Below, in pieces: positions 22,851 to 35,135 of a stretch of 64,000 nucleotides of DNA. Location: assembly GCA_964019055.1 (NCBI GenBank), contig OZ025207.1, positions 22,571,117 to 22,635,116 on the forward strand, in the 5' to 3' direction. The notes under the pieces are model-generated. The model was given only the letters and a program-made list of their open reading frames with translations. It was not told the DNA's origin and searched no databases. This DNA is from Anthopleura xanthogrammica. Taxonomy: Eukaryota; Cnidaria; Anthozoa; Actiniaria; Actiniidae. How positions within the stretch are numbered: the stretch's first letter is position 1; every line of letters starts with the position of its first letter. A program made the position numbers and the translations under genes.

Positions 22851-22902
22851 TACCCGATAAATGAACTGTACAATTATAAAATATGATTTTTCTATAATTT
22901 TC

Positions 22903-23232
22903 AACCGCACTTTTTCAAGAAGTTCCCGGAACACTTGGATTGCTACGACTTGCAAAAAAATTTACATCAATGTAAAGAGCACAGATTGATCTCCAAAACG
23001 TTGTCTCAGATTTTTGATAAACGCTTTGATTGAGAAAATATTTGTTCCCAAAGTTGATTGACATGGTTTTTACCTCTTTTACGTATAAATCATGACATGA
23101 CTTTAAAATGAGACAAGACATCAAAAAGCTGAGACATCCTTTTTGAGATGATATAGGTCGACATATCTGCAAAGTTTCAGCAAAATCGATTGAAATCCGG
23201 TGTCCCAGGAACTTCTTGAAAAATAACGGTTG
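22903..23232. mobile_element. MITE-like inverted-repeat element 3' of the LicD-type gene
   Basis: The ends share TTTTTCAAGAAGTTCC followed by (C/T)GG(A/G)ACAC(T/C)(T/G)GATT in inverted orientation (22903-22942 and 23192-23232). Weaker complementarity (GTCTCAGATTTTTG) continues inward. No coding capacity. Confidence 0.6.
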
Positions 23233-23283
23233 GAATTTGATCAAAGAATTTATCAACATGGTAAAATTTGTATTTCTTCAGCT

Positions 23284-23636
23284 TTAAAGGGGCACTTGGA
23301 TGAAAACGCCCCATATTTTGAAAGTCCGAATAGTTCAAGTATTTAAGAGTAATATGACTCAATCATGATTATGAAAACCAGATTGGCAAAAATTTTAGCC
23401 TTGGAGCCACTCGCAGTTGAGAAATTTTGGTATAAAAACTAAAAGAACAATAGGGTTGAGTAAATGACGTCATTTACTCACAATTTAGATGCTGAAAAAA
23501 TATATAATTCTTATCCGCAAATTTTGACTGTAAAGAAAATATGTTGCTTGGCTACTATTGGGGCCATATAGATAAGTTTAACCAAGTTTCAAGGCATTTC
23601 CAATTTTCATCGATTTTCATCCAAGTGCCCCTTTAA
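23284..23636. mobile_element. MITE with TTAA target duplication
   Basis: TTAA, then AGGGGCACTTGGATGAAAA, opens the element. The exact inverse complement of that 19-mer, then TTAA, closes it. A TTAA duplication is typical of piggyBac-type insertions. The interior of about 310 bp is non-coding and includes a TGACGTCA site. Confidence 0.8.
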
Positions 23637-23933
23637 GAAAATATAAACTTTTATAGACATTAGATGAATAGTTTGTGCGCTACGAGGTATTTAGTGAACA
23701 CGGTCTACAAGGTACTATATCGGTTTGTGAGCATTGTACGGTTGAATAAAATTACGTACGTTTATTTCTGAAATTGTATTAAACAATATTATGGCAAGTT
23801 AATAATGGTAAGTTCTTATATAGCGCATTTCACACTAGGTGTCTTGGAGGACTTTACGGGCTGCATATTAAGGCGCTATTAGCAGCGATGCAGCTTACAA
23901 TCATGAGTGAATTGTTAGTAATTAGTGTTATCT

Positions 23934-24373
23934 TATTATAGGAAATTAACGCTCCACGAAATTAAAGTATTAGAAATTAGCGCGACTTAAATTAACGCGA
24001 ATTGAGGGCAAAAATACTTTCAAATGAAGGAAATTAACGCGAAAGAGAAGCCAAAATTCCCATTTAAATGAAATTAACGCGATGGACACAAAGATAACTC
24101 ATTCGAAAGTGAAAATGTAGAGCTTGTAGAATAAAAACGGAAATATAATTTCCGATAAAAACTGAAATGTTGTTATTAAGTGACTGGTTCTAATTTTCAG
24201 TTTTAAAATAAATAATTTTTCAAAAGTAGATTAAAGATAAAGTTACCAGAAATTGATATCGTGAAAATTAACGTTCCTCTTTATTAGTGAAATGGAAATT
24301 AACATTAAAAGAAATGAACACGACTTAAATTAACGCGATTTTTTTCATGGTGCGTTAATTTCCTATAATAAGG
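23934..24373. mobile_element. MITE with repeated AAATTAACGCGA motifs
   Basis: TTATTATAGGAAATTAACGC opens the element and its exact inverse complement closes it; similarity continues inward for about ten more bases (CCACGAAA / CCATGAAA). At least six related AAATTAACGCGA-type motifs occur inside. No coding capacity. Confidence 0.8.
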
Positions 24374-24492
24374 TATGGCCTCCAAATTGGGATGGGCTGT
24401 TGAACCGGGAGACAATCCCCTACTCTTATACGAATAATTCAACAGGTTCTTTTATGTCCCCCATTTACAGGTTAAGGAAGGGTTGGGAGACA

Positions 24493-24544
<52 letters not shown>

Positions 24545-24545
24545 T

Positions 24546-24851
24546 TAGTAAAATTATACTACTATACTATTGCAAATCCTGCATTCTGATTGGCTAACGT
24601 ACTCACTATCTATCAGCCGATAGATAGTGGGTAGAGAAAGCCGGACTTGTTTTCAAAAAATGGCGGCTTTTCCTTCGCGCTTTTGTGAAGTTTAGTTTAG
24701 TTTAGTATAGTATAGTTTAGTTGAGATTTTTACTAAAACAATTAGAAGACTCACTCTCGATTTCTATCGGCTTTGATAGTTGACTCGGGGCCGGAGCCCC
24801 TCGTCAACTATCAGCCGATAGAAATCTCGAGTTCGTCTTCTAATTGTTAAG
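24546..24851. mobile_element. foldback element with 50-bp hairpin
   Basis: 24739-24847 is a near-perfect hairpin whose arms start CAATTAGAAGAC and meet at CTCGGGGCCGGAGCCCCTCG. A second small palindrome, CTATCTATCAGCCGATAGATAG, lies near 24605. The unit interrupts the SINE described at 23801-25018. Confidence 0.7.
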
Positions 24852-24876
24852 TAGATGTGATTACAAAGGCAGCACC

Positions 24877-24910
<34 letters not shown>

Positions 24911-25018
24911 ACGTGAGTGTTGGTCCGACCGGGACTCGAACCACGACCAGCTCCCGCACAACAGACCGACGCTTTTGCCAGAAAACTAACTCTACGCTTG
25001 GGCTACCTGTGGTGCAAC

Positions 25019-26573
25019 TTGCTATTAGACGCGCGCACGAACCACTCATTCATTTACCATTGATTCAAATTACTCGTGCAACTTACAACACTTTTGTCGC
25101 GAGACAAATTGCAACCGAAATCGTAGCGTGTGGCACGGCCTTAACTGACTAAGGTAATATAATTAAAATGTATCTCTGAATTTAGTAAAATATAATCTTT
25201 GGATTGAATTTTCTCTTTACTTGCACTCTTCAAGTGCTTCTATTGCTGACAGCTTCTCTGTCATTTCTCAAAGCCAGGATTTTTAGAATTGGACACGGAA
25301 CATAAATTTCCTTTTTTTATTGGGATACTTGCATTATTTTGACTTTTACTTTTAAGCCTGCATGAAATGTTGAAATTTGTGAATTTTGATCTTTTATGTT
25401 TTTTGGTTTTGTTGTTGCTTTTCCCGTTTGCATGCTTTTAGGCTCGTCTCTCTCTCTCTCTATTTTTTTATCTTTCTCTATACCTCTATATCCCTATCTT
25501 TATCGCTTTCTCTCGCGCTCTCCTCTTGTCTTTAACAGCCAGTTATTCAGAAACCACAAACCATCTTTCCTGGCCAAATACACGAATAACATAATATTGG
25601 CGCCTGTTTTACTCTGATCCACGACAAAAAAACCAATACGCTCACTATCAAAGGATCGATTCAGTTCTTTAAAGATACTAATAACGGATTGAAACCACAA
25701 ATAAATCGGCTTTTATCAAACGACGTCGAGTCTAGGAAAAAAAAGTAATTGCCTTTAGTGAAGAATAATGCAATAAAGGAATTAAAATGGTAGATTATGA
25801 TTTGTTGAGACTGCTACCTAAATAGCACCAATATAAAAGGAATTGTGCTTTTGAGCGCTAAAAGGGTAATATGGGTTGTCTGATCCATTAAGAAGCGCAG
25901 CTCTAAGTTCTTAATGATCGTCTGGCGGGCTCTTAGATTCATTAATCGTTTTGTGGTAGAAAGCTTCCTTTTAGCAAACGAATAGGAGGGACTGTATCAT
26001 ATTACCTGAAATCCTCCCTCTTTTCATGATTTGCTGGCGGGACTGAGGACTTTATTTCTGCTTCCCGTCAATCAGTCAAAAATGGCGGCATATTTGGCGC
26101 GAAAGGCAAACAATTTCCCCTTCACTTCTCCCTCGGAGAACGAAAACAAATTTCCCCCTCTCTCTCCTTCCCGTCCTCTTGAGAGCCTGCTCGCAGGCTA
26201 ACTCTTGTAAAAATAATCCGTTCATTTGTTTTCTCGGAATAAAACAAAGTAGCCATATTTCGTTAGGGTCTGTGAAGGGGCACGGCACGGTACGGAATTG
26301 AAGACAACATCACGCACACAAATTCAGTGCGCACAAATATTGGAACTTGATTAATGTTTTAGGACGGACCAGCGGTTGCATCCACGTGAGTACAGGTATT
26401 CGATTGAAGGTTTCTTAGCAACTAGCTTGTTTCACTCTTCTAATCATAGGTTTATTTATTCTTCCATCCATACATTCGCTTTAGGTTTTTTCGTTTATTT
26501 GCTTGATGTCTGCCTGTCTGTCACTCAGTCAGTTTGTCTGTCTGTCTGCCTGTGTCTTTATGTAAGTCAGTCA

Positions 26574-26604
<31 letters not shown>

Positions 26605-27047
26605 ACTCAGTCAGTTTGTCTGTCTGTCGGTCTGTCTTTTCAATTGTAGCTTTATTTTTGTTCATTTTTTTTTTCGTTTGTCTGTTCGTTTTGAACAGAT
26701 ACGGAAAAACGTCGATTAAAAAATCAGTTGCAGTATCAGTTTGGTCCTTGGGTGAATTATCTTCTTAAAAATGTTATTATATCAGAAGCCTCTCCGATAC
26801 CATCATAAAAAAGCAACGCGTAACTATTAACGAGAAATGTTCATATCCTCCAGATATTTTCAATTCCATGCTACATTTGCCGCTAGCTATTCCTTTGTTA
26901 CGTCTTCTTTTGTTTTGAACCTAAAAATGCTCGTATAATATTGAATAATGTATACAACACTTACAAAATAATTTTAAGTTGATCTAAGAACACGTACTTC
27001 GAATATTCCCTTCGAATTTTTTTCTTTGATATTTTTCCATAAGTCTT
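25019..27047. other. intergenic; GTCT-rich tract at 26505-26640
   Basis: No gene supported. A short irregular TCTG/GTCT microsatellite at 26505-26640 explains the Cys/Leu/Ser/Val-repeat frame. GAGAGCCTGCTCGCAGGCTA near 26172-26191 looks like part of a dispersed repeat, but no second copy lies in the window. Confidence 0.45.
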
Positions 27048-27052
27048 TCTCT

Positions 27053-27147
<95 letters not shown>
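27048..27147. repeat. CT dinucleotide microsatellite
   Basis: About 50 uninterrupted CT units. It abuts the dispersed repeat at 27148-27275. Confidence 0.98.
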
Positions 27148-27151
<4 letters not shown>

Positions 27152-27275
27152 GTTGCAGTCGACATAGCGCCACGCGAGAAAGATCCGCCATACGTTTCCA
27201 ACTTCGATTTAAGATTTTGTGACCACGTGCCTCTCCTCCTTAAGAAAATACAACCTGACGTCGAATCTACATGTG
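27148..27275. repeat. dispersed 125-bp repeat flanked by CT arrays, copy 1
   Basis: TTGTTGCAGTCGACAT, GCGCCACGCGA, GATCCGCCATACGTTTCCA and CCTGACGTCGAATCTACAT occur in the same order at 38608-38736, with about 93 percent identity. Here CT arrays flank both sides; at the other locus one lies on the right only. Confidence 0.85.
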
Positions 27276-27294
27276 ATTCCAATACCTCCATAAT

Positions 27295-28199
<905 letters not shown>

Positions 28200-28201
28200 A
28201 A

Positions 28202-28968
28202 GCAGGAATAAATGAATGAATGAATGAATGAATGAATGAATGAATGAATGAATGAATGAATGAATGAATGAATGAATGAATGAATGAATGAATGAATGAA
28301 TGAATGAATGAATGAATGAATGAATGAATGAATGAATGGATGGATGGATGGATGGATGGATGGATGGATGGATGGATGGATGGATGGATGGATGGATTGA
28401 TGGATGGATGGATGGATGGATGGATGAATGAATGGATGGATGGATTGATGGATGGATGGATGGATGAATGGATGGATGGATTGATGGATGGATGGATGGA
28501 TGGATGAATGAATGAATGAATGAATGAATGAATGGATGGATGGATGGATGGATAGATGGATGGATTGATGGATGGATGGATGGATGAATGAATAAATGAA
28601 TGGATGGATGGATGGATGGATGGATGGATGGATGGATGGATGAATGGATGAATGGATGAATGAATGGATGGATGGATGGATGGATGAATGAATGAATGGA
28701 TTGATGAATGAATGAATGAATGAATGAATGAATAAATGAATGGATGAATGAATGAATGAATGAATGGATGAATGAATGAGTAAATAAATGAATGAATGAA
28801 TGAATGAATGAATGGATGAATGAATGAGTAAATAAATGAATGAATGAATGAATGAATGAATGAATGAATGGATGGATGGATGGATGGATAGATGGATGGA
28901 TTGATGGATGGATGGATGGATGAATGAATAAATGAATGGATGGATGGATGGATGGATGGATGAATTTA
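28202..28968. repeat. GAAT/GGAT tetranucleotide array
   Basis: Some 190 units of GAAT and GGAT in alternating blocks. A block of about 200 bp with TGGATAGATGGATGGATTG recurs at 28540-28600 and 28870-28935, so segments were duplicated. The 319-codon Ile/His/Ser/Pro frame on the minus strand is an artefact. Confidence 0.97.
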
Positions 28969-29169
28969 TGGATAAACTAAACAAAAAAATGAACGAAAGA
29001 AAGAAAGAAGGAAGGAAGGAAGGAATGAGGACGGAATAAATGAATGGCCGTAAACAGTGAACAAACGAGCGAACAAATGAACAAACGAGCGAACTAAAGA
29101 GATAAAGGAGCGAGTGAAAGACCAAACGCCCATTAAAACAAAACCGCTAAATAAAGTAACCAAACGAAC

Positions 29170-29955
29170 GGGTGACATAACATGTACACCTGTTACTATC
29201 TAAATTCACAAGCACGTGATAAAGTGGCTGAAATAACCCAATGGCTAGGTAGTGTTGCGTGACATAACACCTGTTACTATCTAAATTCACAAGCACGTGA
29301 TAAAGTTGCTGAAATAACCCAATGACTAGGTAGTGTTGCGTGACATAACACCTGTTACTATCTAAATGCACAAGCACGTGATAAAATGGCTGAAATAACC
29401 CAATGGCTAGGTAGTGTTGCGTGACATAACACCTGTTACTATCTAAATGCACAAGCACGTGATAAAATGGCTGAAATAACCCAATGACTAGGTAGTGTTG
29501 CGTGACATAACACCTGTTACTATCTAAATGCACAAGCACGTGATAAAATGGCTGAAATAACCCAATGGCTAGGTAGTGTTGCGTGACATAACACCTGTTA
29601 CTATCTAAATGCACAAGCACGTGATAAAATGGCTGAAATAACCCAATGACTAGGTAGTGTTGCGTGACATAACACCTGTTACTATCTAAATGCACAAGCA
29701 CGTGATAAAATGGCTGAAATAACCCAATGACTAGGTAGTGTTGCGTGACATAACACCTGTTACTATCTAAATGCACAAGCACGTGATAAAATGGCTGAAA
29801 TAACCCAATGGCTAGGTAGTGTTGCGTGACATAACACCTGTTACTATCTAAATTCACAAGCACGTGATAAAATGGCTGAAATAACCCAATGACTAGGTAG
29901 TGTTGCGTGACATAACACCTGTTGCTATCTACATTCACAAGCACGTGATAGAATG
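29170..29955. repeat. 81-bp satellite, ten CACGTG sites at exact spacing
   Basis: AGCACGTGAT recurs every 81 bp from 29211 to 29940 (ten sites). Units differ at GGCTAGG versus GACTAGG in an almost strictly alternating order, implying expansion as a 162-bp dimer with one break. Because 81 is divisible by three the minus strand stays open for 265 codons; this is not evidence of a protein. Confidence 0.95.
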
Positions 29956-30061
29956 GCAGGCTAGTGTAGTTTCTTTAGAAAACTAGGAGTAAAATAGAGA
30001 AAAAACGGTCGTCGAATGTCACTATTACCGAGTATTTCAGCAGCTATAAAAATGTCGCATG

Positions 30062-30345
30062 AGCGGTGAAACAAGACACGCAGGAGCAGTCCCTGACAAC
30101 TCTGGACGGATCACTATCTTGTTGTGTGTCAAGGACCTCCTGAGCTATGCCGGCAGGAGCATAGTCCCCTGGTTGGGTCACCCATGCCGGACAGGTTGTA
30201 AGTGAGGTAGAGACCAGACTAAATGTGATCCATTGGCCCTCCAAATTGGGGGTTACAACCCTGTCCAGTAAAAACAACGATGTTACAGAAACTATAATAG
30301 CCTCATGCGCCTCCTGGTGCAGAGAGCCATAAGTAAGTAATAAGT
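30062..30345. repeat. probable dispersed repeat ending in AAGT tetranucleotides
   Basis: A GC-richer island with internal GCCGGCAGGAGCATAGTCCC and GTGATCCATTGGCCCTCC, ending in a TAAGTAAGTAAGT tail. A short 3' tandem tail suggests a retroposed sequence. I believe similar sequence is common in cnidarian genomes, but no second copy lies in this window. Confidence 0.4.
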
Positions 30346-30522
30346 AAGTAAGTCCCTGATAATGAAGTTCATGCCAGCCATTTTAGAATATTATCAAACA
30401 TAGTTCCCTTCTTGGAAAATGAACTTGAAAGGCTGAATTAAACTTGCTGAAACTATACTAGCTATTATTTGCTTCAAATTTCTCAGTCCTTAGATAAGCG
30501 ATTTTACTGTTCGGCCACCCGC

Positions 30523-30672
<150 letters not shown>

Positions 30673-30887
30673 GTCTGTCTGTCTGTCCGTCCGTCTGCAT
30701 GTCTGTCTTTTGCATGCCTGCCTGCCTACCCACTTGTCTGTCTGTCCTTCAGAATGTCTGGTTGTCTGTAAGGTCCAGTCTCTTTACAGTCTATATATCC
30801 GTCTTTAATAATTTTCCCTTTCTCCATTCTAAGGTCTGTCTGTCTGTCCATACGTCTTCCTGTTCTACCTGTTGTTGCTTTACACCG

Positions 30888-31088
30888 ATAGACCATATTT
30901 TAGCTTGGGCGTAATGTTTTCCCATTTCAGACCACATTTCGTTTTCTCGAAAATAAGATTCTTTGTTTGAGTTGTATTCATATTCATGTGTCATCTCATG
31001 CGCAACCATTAAACAAAGAAATAATACTCCTGGCACTGGCACGGGGTCTACAATGAGAGCAGATTGCGCCCAAGCCGAAAAGGTCTAT
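30888..31088. mobile_element. MITE, TATAGACC family, copy 2
   Basis: Ends are ATAGACCATATTTTAGCTTG and the inverted CAAGCCGAAAAGGTCTAT. The interior matches the copies at 1761 and 61522, for example TTAAACAAAGAAAT(A/G)ATACT. Confidence 0.8.
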
Positions 31089-31402
31089 TCACGGTTCTAC
31101 AAATCGATGCGCGATCAATCTTGTTTATTATTTGATCGAAAGGAAGTGTTATAGCTTTCATGCGCGTGATAATTTCTATAACTTTAACAATTATTCGGAA
31201 CGTTTTTCCAGTGGATGTCTTGAATGGTAACGGAAGCCATCTCATGAAATGACAGTTAGATATGAAGCCCAACGTGTGGGTGTCGGTCATCATTAATGTC
31301 TAAATCAGTCTTTGTTTTGAGGCTTTTAGTTGATAAAAACCGAACATGATGAATCATTTCGTAATTTGTCTGGACTCAGAGATAAAAGGAAAGGACTGAA
31401 CC

Positions 31403-31669
31403 ATGCAGTCCCGATCATCAGCCCAGCACGTGGTCGGTGGAGTAACCAAGGCTATTTGTTTTGTTAACCAAAATGAACAAAAGAGATTGAAAGTAGTTTA
31501 TGAATCGTTTACGATTTGGTTTAGACTTCTTTTTGACAGGGATTTCAAAACAACGGTCAACACGCTCATCGGTAACAAGAAATTCGGTGATAGAATAATG
31601 TATTTGACTGGACACAAAACAAAACATTCATTTTATCAAACCCTGATCAAGAAACAACCTCTGTGCTGA
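31403..31669 (+). CDS. possible small protein, unrecognised
   Basis: An 88-residue basic frame whose last seven codons run into the first unit of the 57-bp tandem repeat (31655 onward). Non-repetitive composition gives mild support. No domain, signal or conserved motif is recognised, and a chance frame is as likely. Confidence 0.2.
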   Translation: MQSRSSAQHVVGGVTKAICFVNQNEQKRLKVVYESFTIWFRLLFDRDFKTTVNTLIGNKKFGDRIMYLTGHKTKHSFYQTLIKKQPLC

Positions 31670-31950
31670 TCTAATCATAGTTAACTATGATCTAATTCAG
31701 GGCACGGCTAACTCACAGATCGAACTTTGAAACAACCTCTTGGCTGATCTCAGTCAGGCCACGGCTAACTCACAGATCGAACTTTGAATCAACCTCTGGG
31801 CTGATCTAAGTCAGGGCACGGCTAACTCACAGATCGAACTTTGAAACAACCTCTGGGCTGATCTAAGTCAGGGCACAGCTAACTCACAGATCGAACTTTG
31901 AAACAACCTCTGGGCTGATCAAACTCACAGATCGAATTTAAATGGAATTT
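31655..31950. repeat. 57-bp tandem repeat, about five units
   Basis: Units read CAACCTCTGGGCTGATCTAA ... CAGATCGAACTTTGAAA with a 57-bp period. The first unit carries a 21-base insertion centred on the perfect palindrome ATCATAGTTAACTATGAT, flanked by GATCTAAT repeats. The last unit is truncated. Confidence 0.9.
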
Positions 31951-34300
31951 AACCTGTTGGATTTTGCTTAGAGAGGAACAACGGAGTACCCGCTGGCGTG
32001 CGCTAGAGCAAGTAAGGCATATTTTTTTCAATCATTGCAAGTTGCTGAGATCGCGTTGCAGTGTAACACCTCAAGATCACTTCGGCAACTTGCAACACTA
32101 AATTATCAAGGATTGAGAGACAAGTTGCTGAGAAAATTGCGCTGCACAACAAAACAACAAAACCTTAAGTATGACTTTTGTCGGTCAAGAGAAATTATTT
32201 ATTTTAACAGCAGTTAGTGTCAGAATTAGAAAATTTGTACTTTGGCAAACAATGGTGCGCGCGCAAGGAAACGGACGGTTAGATAGGACATGTGATGCGT
32301 AAATAATACCTACGTAGATAACGTGCATTTAGGCTCAAAATCCTGAAGCTTTAACGCGCTATAATTAAGTGACTGATTTGAAGAAACAAGACTCGTCAGA
32401 TATAGCACATAAAAATCGTGCCATAGAAACCAAATTGTCATCCTCCAAACCAACTCAATATACTTGATCTTCACCGTTGGTCCAAAATATGACCAATCTT
32501 ACGAGATAATCGCTGGCTACTGCCCCAGTTCGCCTCCAATAAAACATGTCAATCATGTTTAATTAATGAGCCAGTAATATTGAATCGAGTACATCATTAA
32601 CAAAACAAACCATTTCCCACTTATATCTTCATTAAACTACTTTAAAAAGCTTTCAAGGGCGTGTTTTTCTCAAGCCACGTTCCGTATTCCTCCTTCATTT
32701 TGTCATTTTGGTTTTTGCTTTCAAGATGGTTTTATTCCACTTGTTTTATATTCTAAGTTACTTATAATTTCTAGCTTGCTTGGTCAGGAATATAAAGCTT
32801 GTTTGATCCTGTTTCGAATAACCTCTCTGTTGAACAGCTGTATTTGTAATCTGATCAGAGCATTTCTTTTTTTACCGGATTTCGTTTCCAAAAGCGCTGC
32901 ATCGCCGTGAAGCGTCGGTAACACCGCCAAAAATATGACGATCACAATCGATTCATTTACGCACATCAAGGTATATTTTACATGTCAGGAAAGTTTAGTC
33001 AAAAGGACGGGGAAAAGGCTTTAAAACGGAGCGAACCGACTCTTATTAAATCTCTAGAAGAGCAGCTTTAGTCTACCTCCAAATGTGGTCAGATATATTA
33101 CTATAGTGATATTATTTTCTAAGACGGTTTTTAATGAATTCTTTTCGGTTTAAAATGAGATTAACCTGATGACTTGAAGTTGAGAAAAAAAAACCTGAAT
33201 AGATTCATTATAATATCTTCTATCGCTCGTTAGAAGAAAAAAAAAGATCATCCTTTTTAATAAAAGAAGCCATTGATGGAAAACTTATTTTAAGATAGAT
33301 TAGTCGAGAATTCTCGCCAGCAAAAAAAATACGTCACTCCCCTCACCAATATTCCATTTGCTGTCAATTTAGGATCATAAAAAATCATATTTTTCCCCGG
33401 ATAAAATCAGTGATCTTATCCTTTTTCCTCTTCCAAATTAATTGGGCAGCGTTTCTAAGACACAACCAAGAAAAATAGCTTTGTGTGATTTATAATCCGG
33501 TAGCGTTGTTTCCGTCTGCACGTTTCATAAATAAGAGAAGAAAAAAACGCTTTTAAGACATCCATTTCAAATCCTAAGTGAAAAGAATATGCTTTTGTTG
33601 TTTATTTGCCGACTTCAGATGTAGTAACCGTGTTTATTCACGGCTAAGTTCTCGATAAAACAATTAAGCTTCCAGAAATGAAAAGCCATTTTTCGCTTTT
33701 TGAACTGGAGCTAAACGTTATTATATCAAATGCTAAGCCAGTATGATTGCTAAAGCTTGTATAGGATTAGTAAGATTTATTAGACAAAGACAGTTTGGGG
33801 GTTTGCAGACTTCAAGACTTGGTGTTAGTATCCAGAAAAAAATGAGGACGAAAATAGCCTTTCGAAAATAATTATACGACGTTTGGTTTGTGATAAATGA
33901 GGCTTTCCTGGAGAGGAAGTTACCGTAACGGCTCGAATGACGTTTTTTTTGTTTTACTCTGATTAATTCACAATAGTAGCATTCATGCCATATTATTATC
34001 GAACGTATTTACATCTAGACATTCTCTCTAACGTATTTGTGTCAATGTTTTGTAGAAAATTGGTGTACTATTGTACGAATGATGTACCCGCATCAAATCT
34101 TCACAGCAAGTTGTACTTCACACTCTTTGACCAAAAATATCCCGTCGTGAAGTCTGTGCTATCATCGTCTGATCACTCCCATTTTACCAAACCACAAATT
34201 TATTTATTTGAAAATGCAGCTAAAATTCGATATTCGATTCCACAACATATTCCAGTTAACTTTTTCCCGCACGTTTACAAGCAAATTAAGACGATATTCC
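31951..34300. other. intergenic
   Basis: No gene supported. Near 32036-32090 GCAAGTTGC and GCAACTTGC form a short inverted repeat. The plus-strand frame at 33985-34530 overlaps the minus-strand family gene and is its shadow at the 3' end. Confidence 0.4.
34199..34204 (-). terminator. poly(A) signal for the gene at 34308-35135
   Basis: AATAAA on the minus strand, about 105 bases after the stop codon, at a plausible distance for 3' end formation. Confidence 0.5.
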
Positions 34301-34307
34301 CCATTCC

Positions 34308-35135
34308 TTATGAATTCTTGATTGCTTTTCTATCGATGTCTTTGTTCGCTTTCCGAGGCTCACTTTCCCCAAAGATTTGCAGCCAAGAATTAGCAATCTT
34401 TTGTGCCTCAGATTCCTCATCTCCCTCATCTCCGTCTAATTTTTCCCATGAATATTGCTTCGAAGAACAAGTAAGCAGTTTCGCTTCTTTGACAGGGACA
34501 GGGACAGGGACGTCGTTAACGGACCGTTGAAACCTTTCTCTCATACTCTGCGCTGAATACACATCTGGGAAATATTCCGGAAATAAGGAGAAGCCCTCTT
34601 GCCAGACGGGTTCCTTGATTTTAAACGCTGTTGGCGATGGATGTCGTAGAGAAGTCGGGAGGTGAATATCGGGATGAAGCTCAAAACTTGACTCTAATTT
34701 AGTACTAATCCCTGGCGAACGCATTAGACTTGATGATGTGGTCTTAGGCCGCGCTCCCTGCTTTAAATGCAGCGCGCGTTGTTCATCAAAATGAATATCA
34801 CCCTTATGAAAATCTGTGTGTTCTTGTTTTTCGGATGAACTTTCAAAATTTAATGTTTTCTGATGCTGAAGTGTAGATCCAAATGTTCCTTCGTGGATTG
34901 CTGAAGACCATGATTCTTCTGAAAATAATTTTGAAGACTCTGATGTTTTGAACTGCTGAACGTTTATTCCTGAAGTCTTTGTAATTGACGTAGTCTTCGT
35001 GACTACTTTAGACGATGTTACTTTCTTTGTAGACGATGATATAGTTTTTGAAACAGTGGATGCATCTTTTTCACCATTTTCCTGCGTCACGAGCTTCTTC
35101 ATACTTGGAGTGGTAGCCACACTGGCGTTGTGCAT
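34308..35135 (-). CDS. member of unrecognised FFP/SWxxFFG family, 275 aa
   Basis: A 275-residue frame. The N-terminal 55 residues are Ser/Thr/Lys-rich (many SSTKK and TKTTS runs), with no signal or membrane segment. Residues 182-191 read FSLFPEYFPD, followed by a VPVPVPV run from a GGGACA repeat, QYSWE (227-231), an acidic stretch and ANSWLQIFG (248-256), then a basic tail. The sister protein at 57143-57958 has the same order: GSLFPDFFPK, CSWEDEE, acidic/basic linker, VNSWMQFFG. TTGCTTTCTTTTTTGCAG, ending 7 bases before the ATG, resembles a 3' splice site; a possible donor lies 56 bases further upstream. Alternatively the leader is unspliced, with a TATA-like CATAAAAAGG at about 35232-35241. 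Function unknown; a disordered docking or scaffold protein is only a guess. Confidence 0.7.
   Translation of the reverse strand: MHNASVATTPSMKKLVTQENGEKDASTVSKTISSSTKKVTSSKVVTKTTSITKTSGINVQQFKTSESSKLFSEESWSSAIHEGTFGSTLQHQKTLNFESSSEKQEHTDFHKGDIHFDEQRALHLKQGARPKTTSSSLMRSPGISTKLESSFELHPDIHLPTSLRHPSPTAFKIKEPVWQEGFSLFPEYFPDVYSAQSMRERFQRSVNDVPVPVPVKEAKLLTCSSKQYSWEKLDGDEGDEESEAQKIANSWLQIFGESEPRKANKDIDRKAIKNS

Larger units (their letters stand above)
23801..25018 (-). repeat. long tRNA-derived SINE, split by two insertions
   Basis: Read on the minus strand, a tRNA-like head (A-box-like GTAGCCCAAGCGTAGAGTTA, B box GTGGTTCGAGTCCCGG at about 24932-24947) is followed by a body running 24930-24852, then 24548-24374, then 23933-23801. 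The breaks coincide with the foldback element at 24546-24851 and the MITE at 23934-24373. The B box is a near-perfect RNA polymerase III promoter element. The reconstructed continuity of the body relies on my recollection of similar cnidarian SINEs and needs alignment. Confidence 0.65.

Noticed and set aside
29147..29944. 265-codon minus-strand frame with 27-residue repeats
   Set aside because: The 81-bp satellite unit has a length divisible by three and no stop in that frame. Repetition alone explains it, and there is no start context or non-repeat domain.
33985..34530. 181-codon plus-strand frame
   Set aside because: Overlaps the better-supported minus-strand family gene antisense and has no recognised motif.
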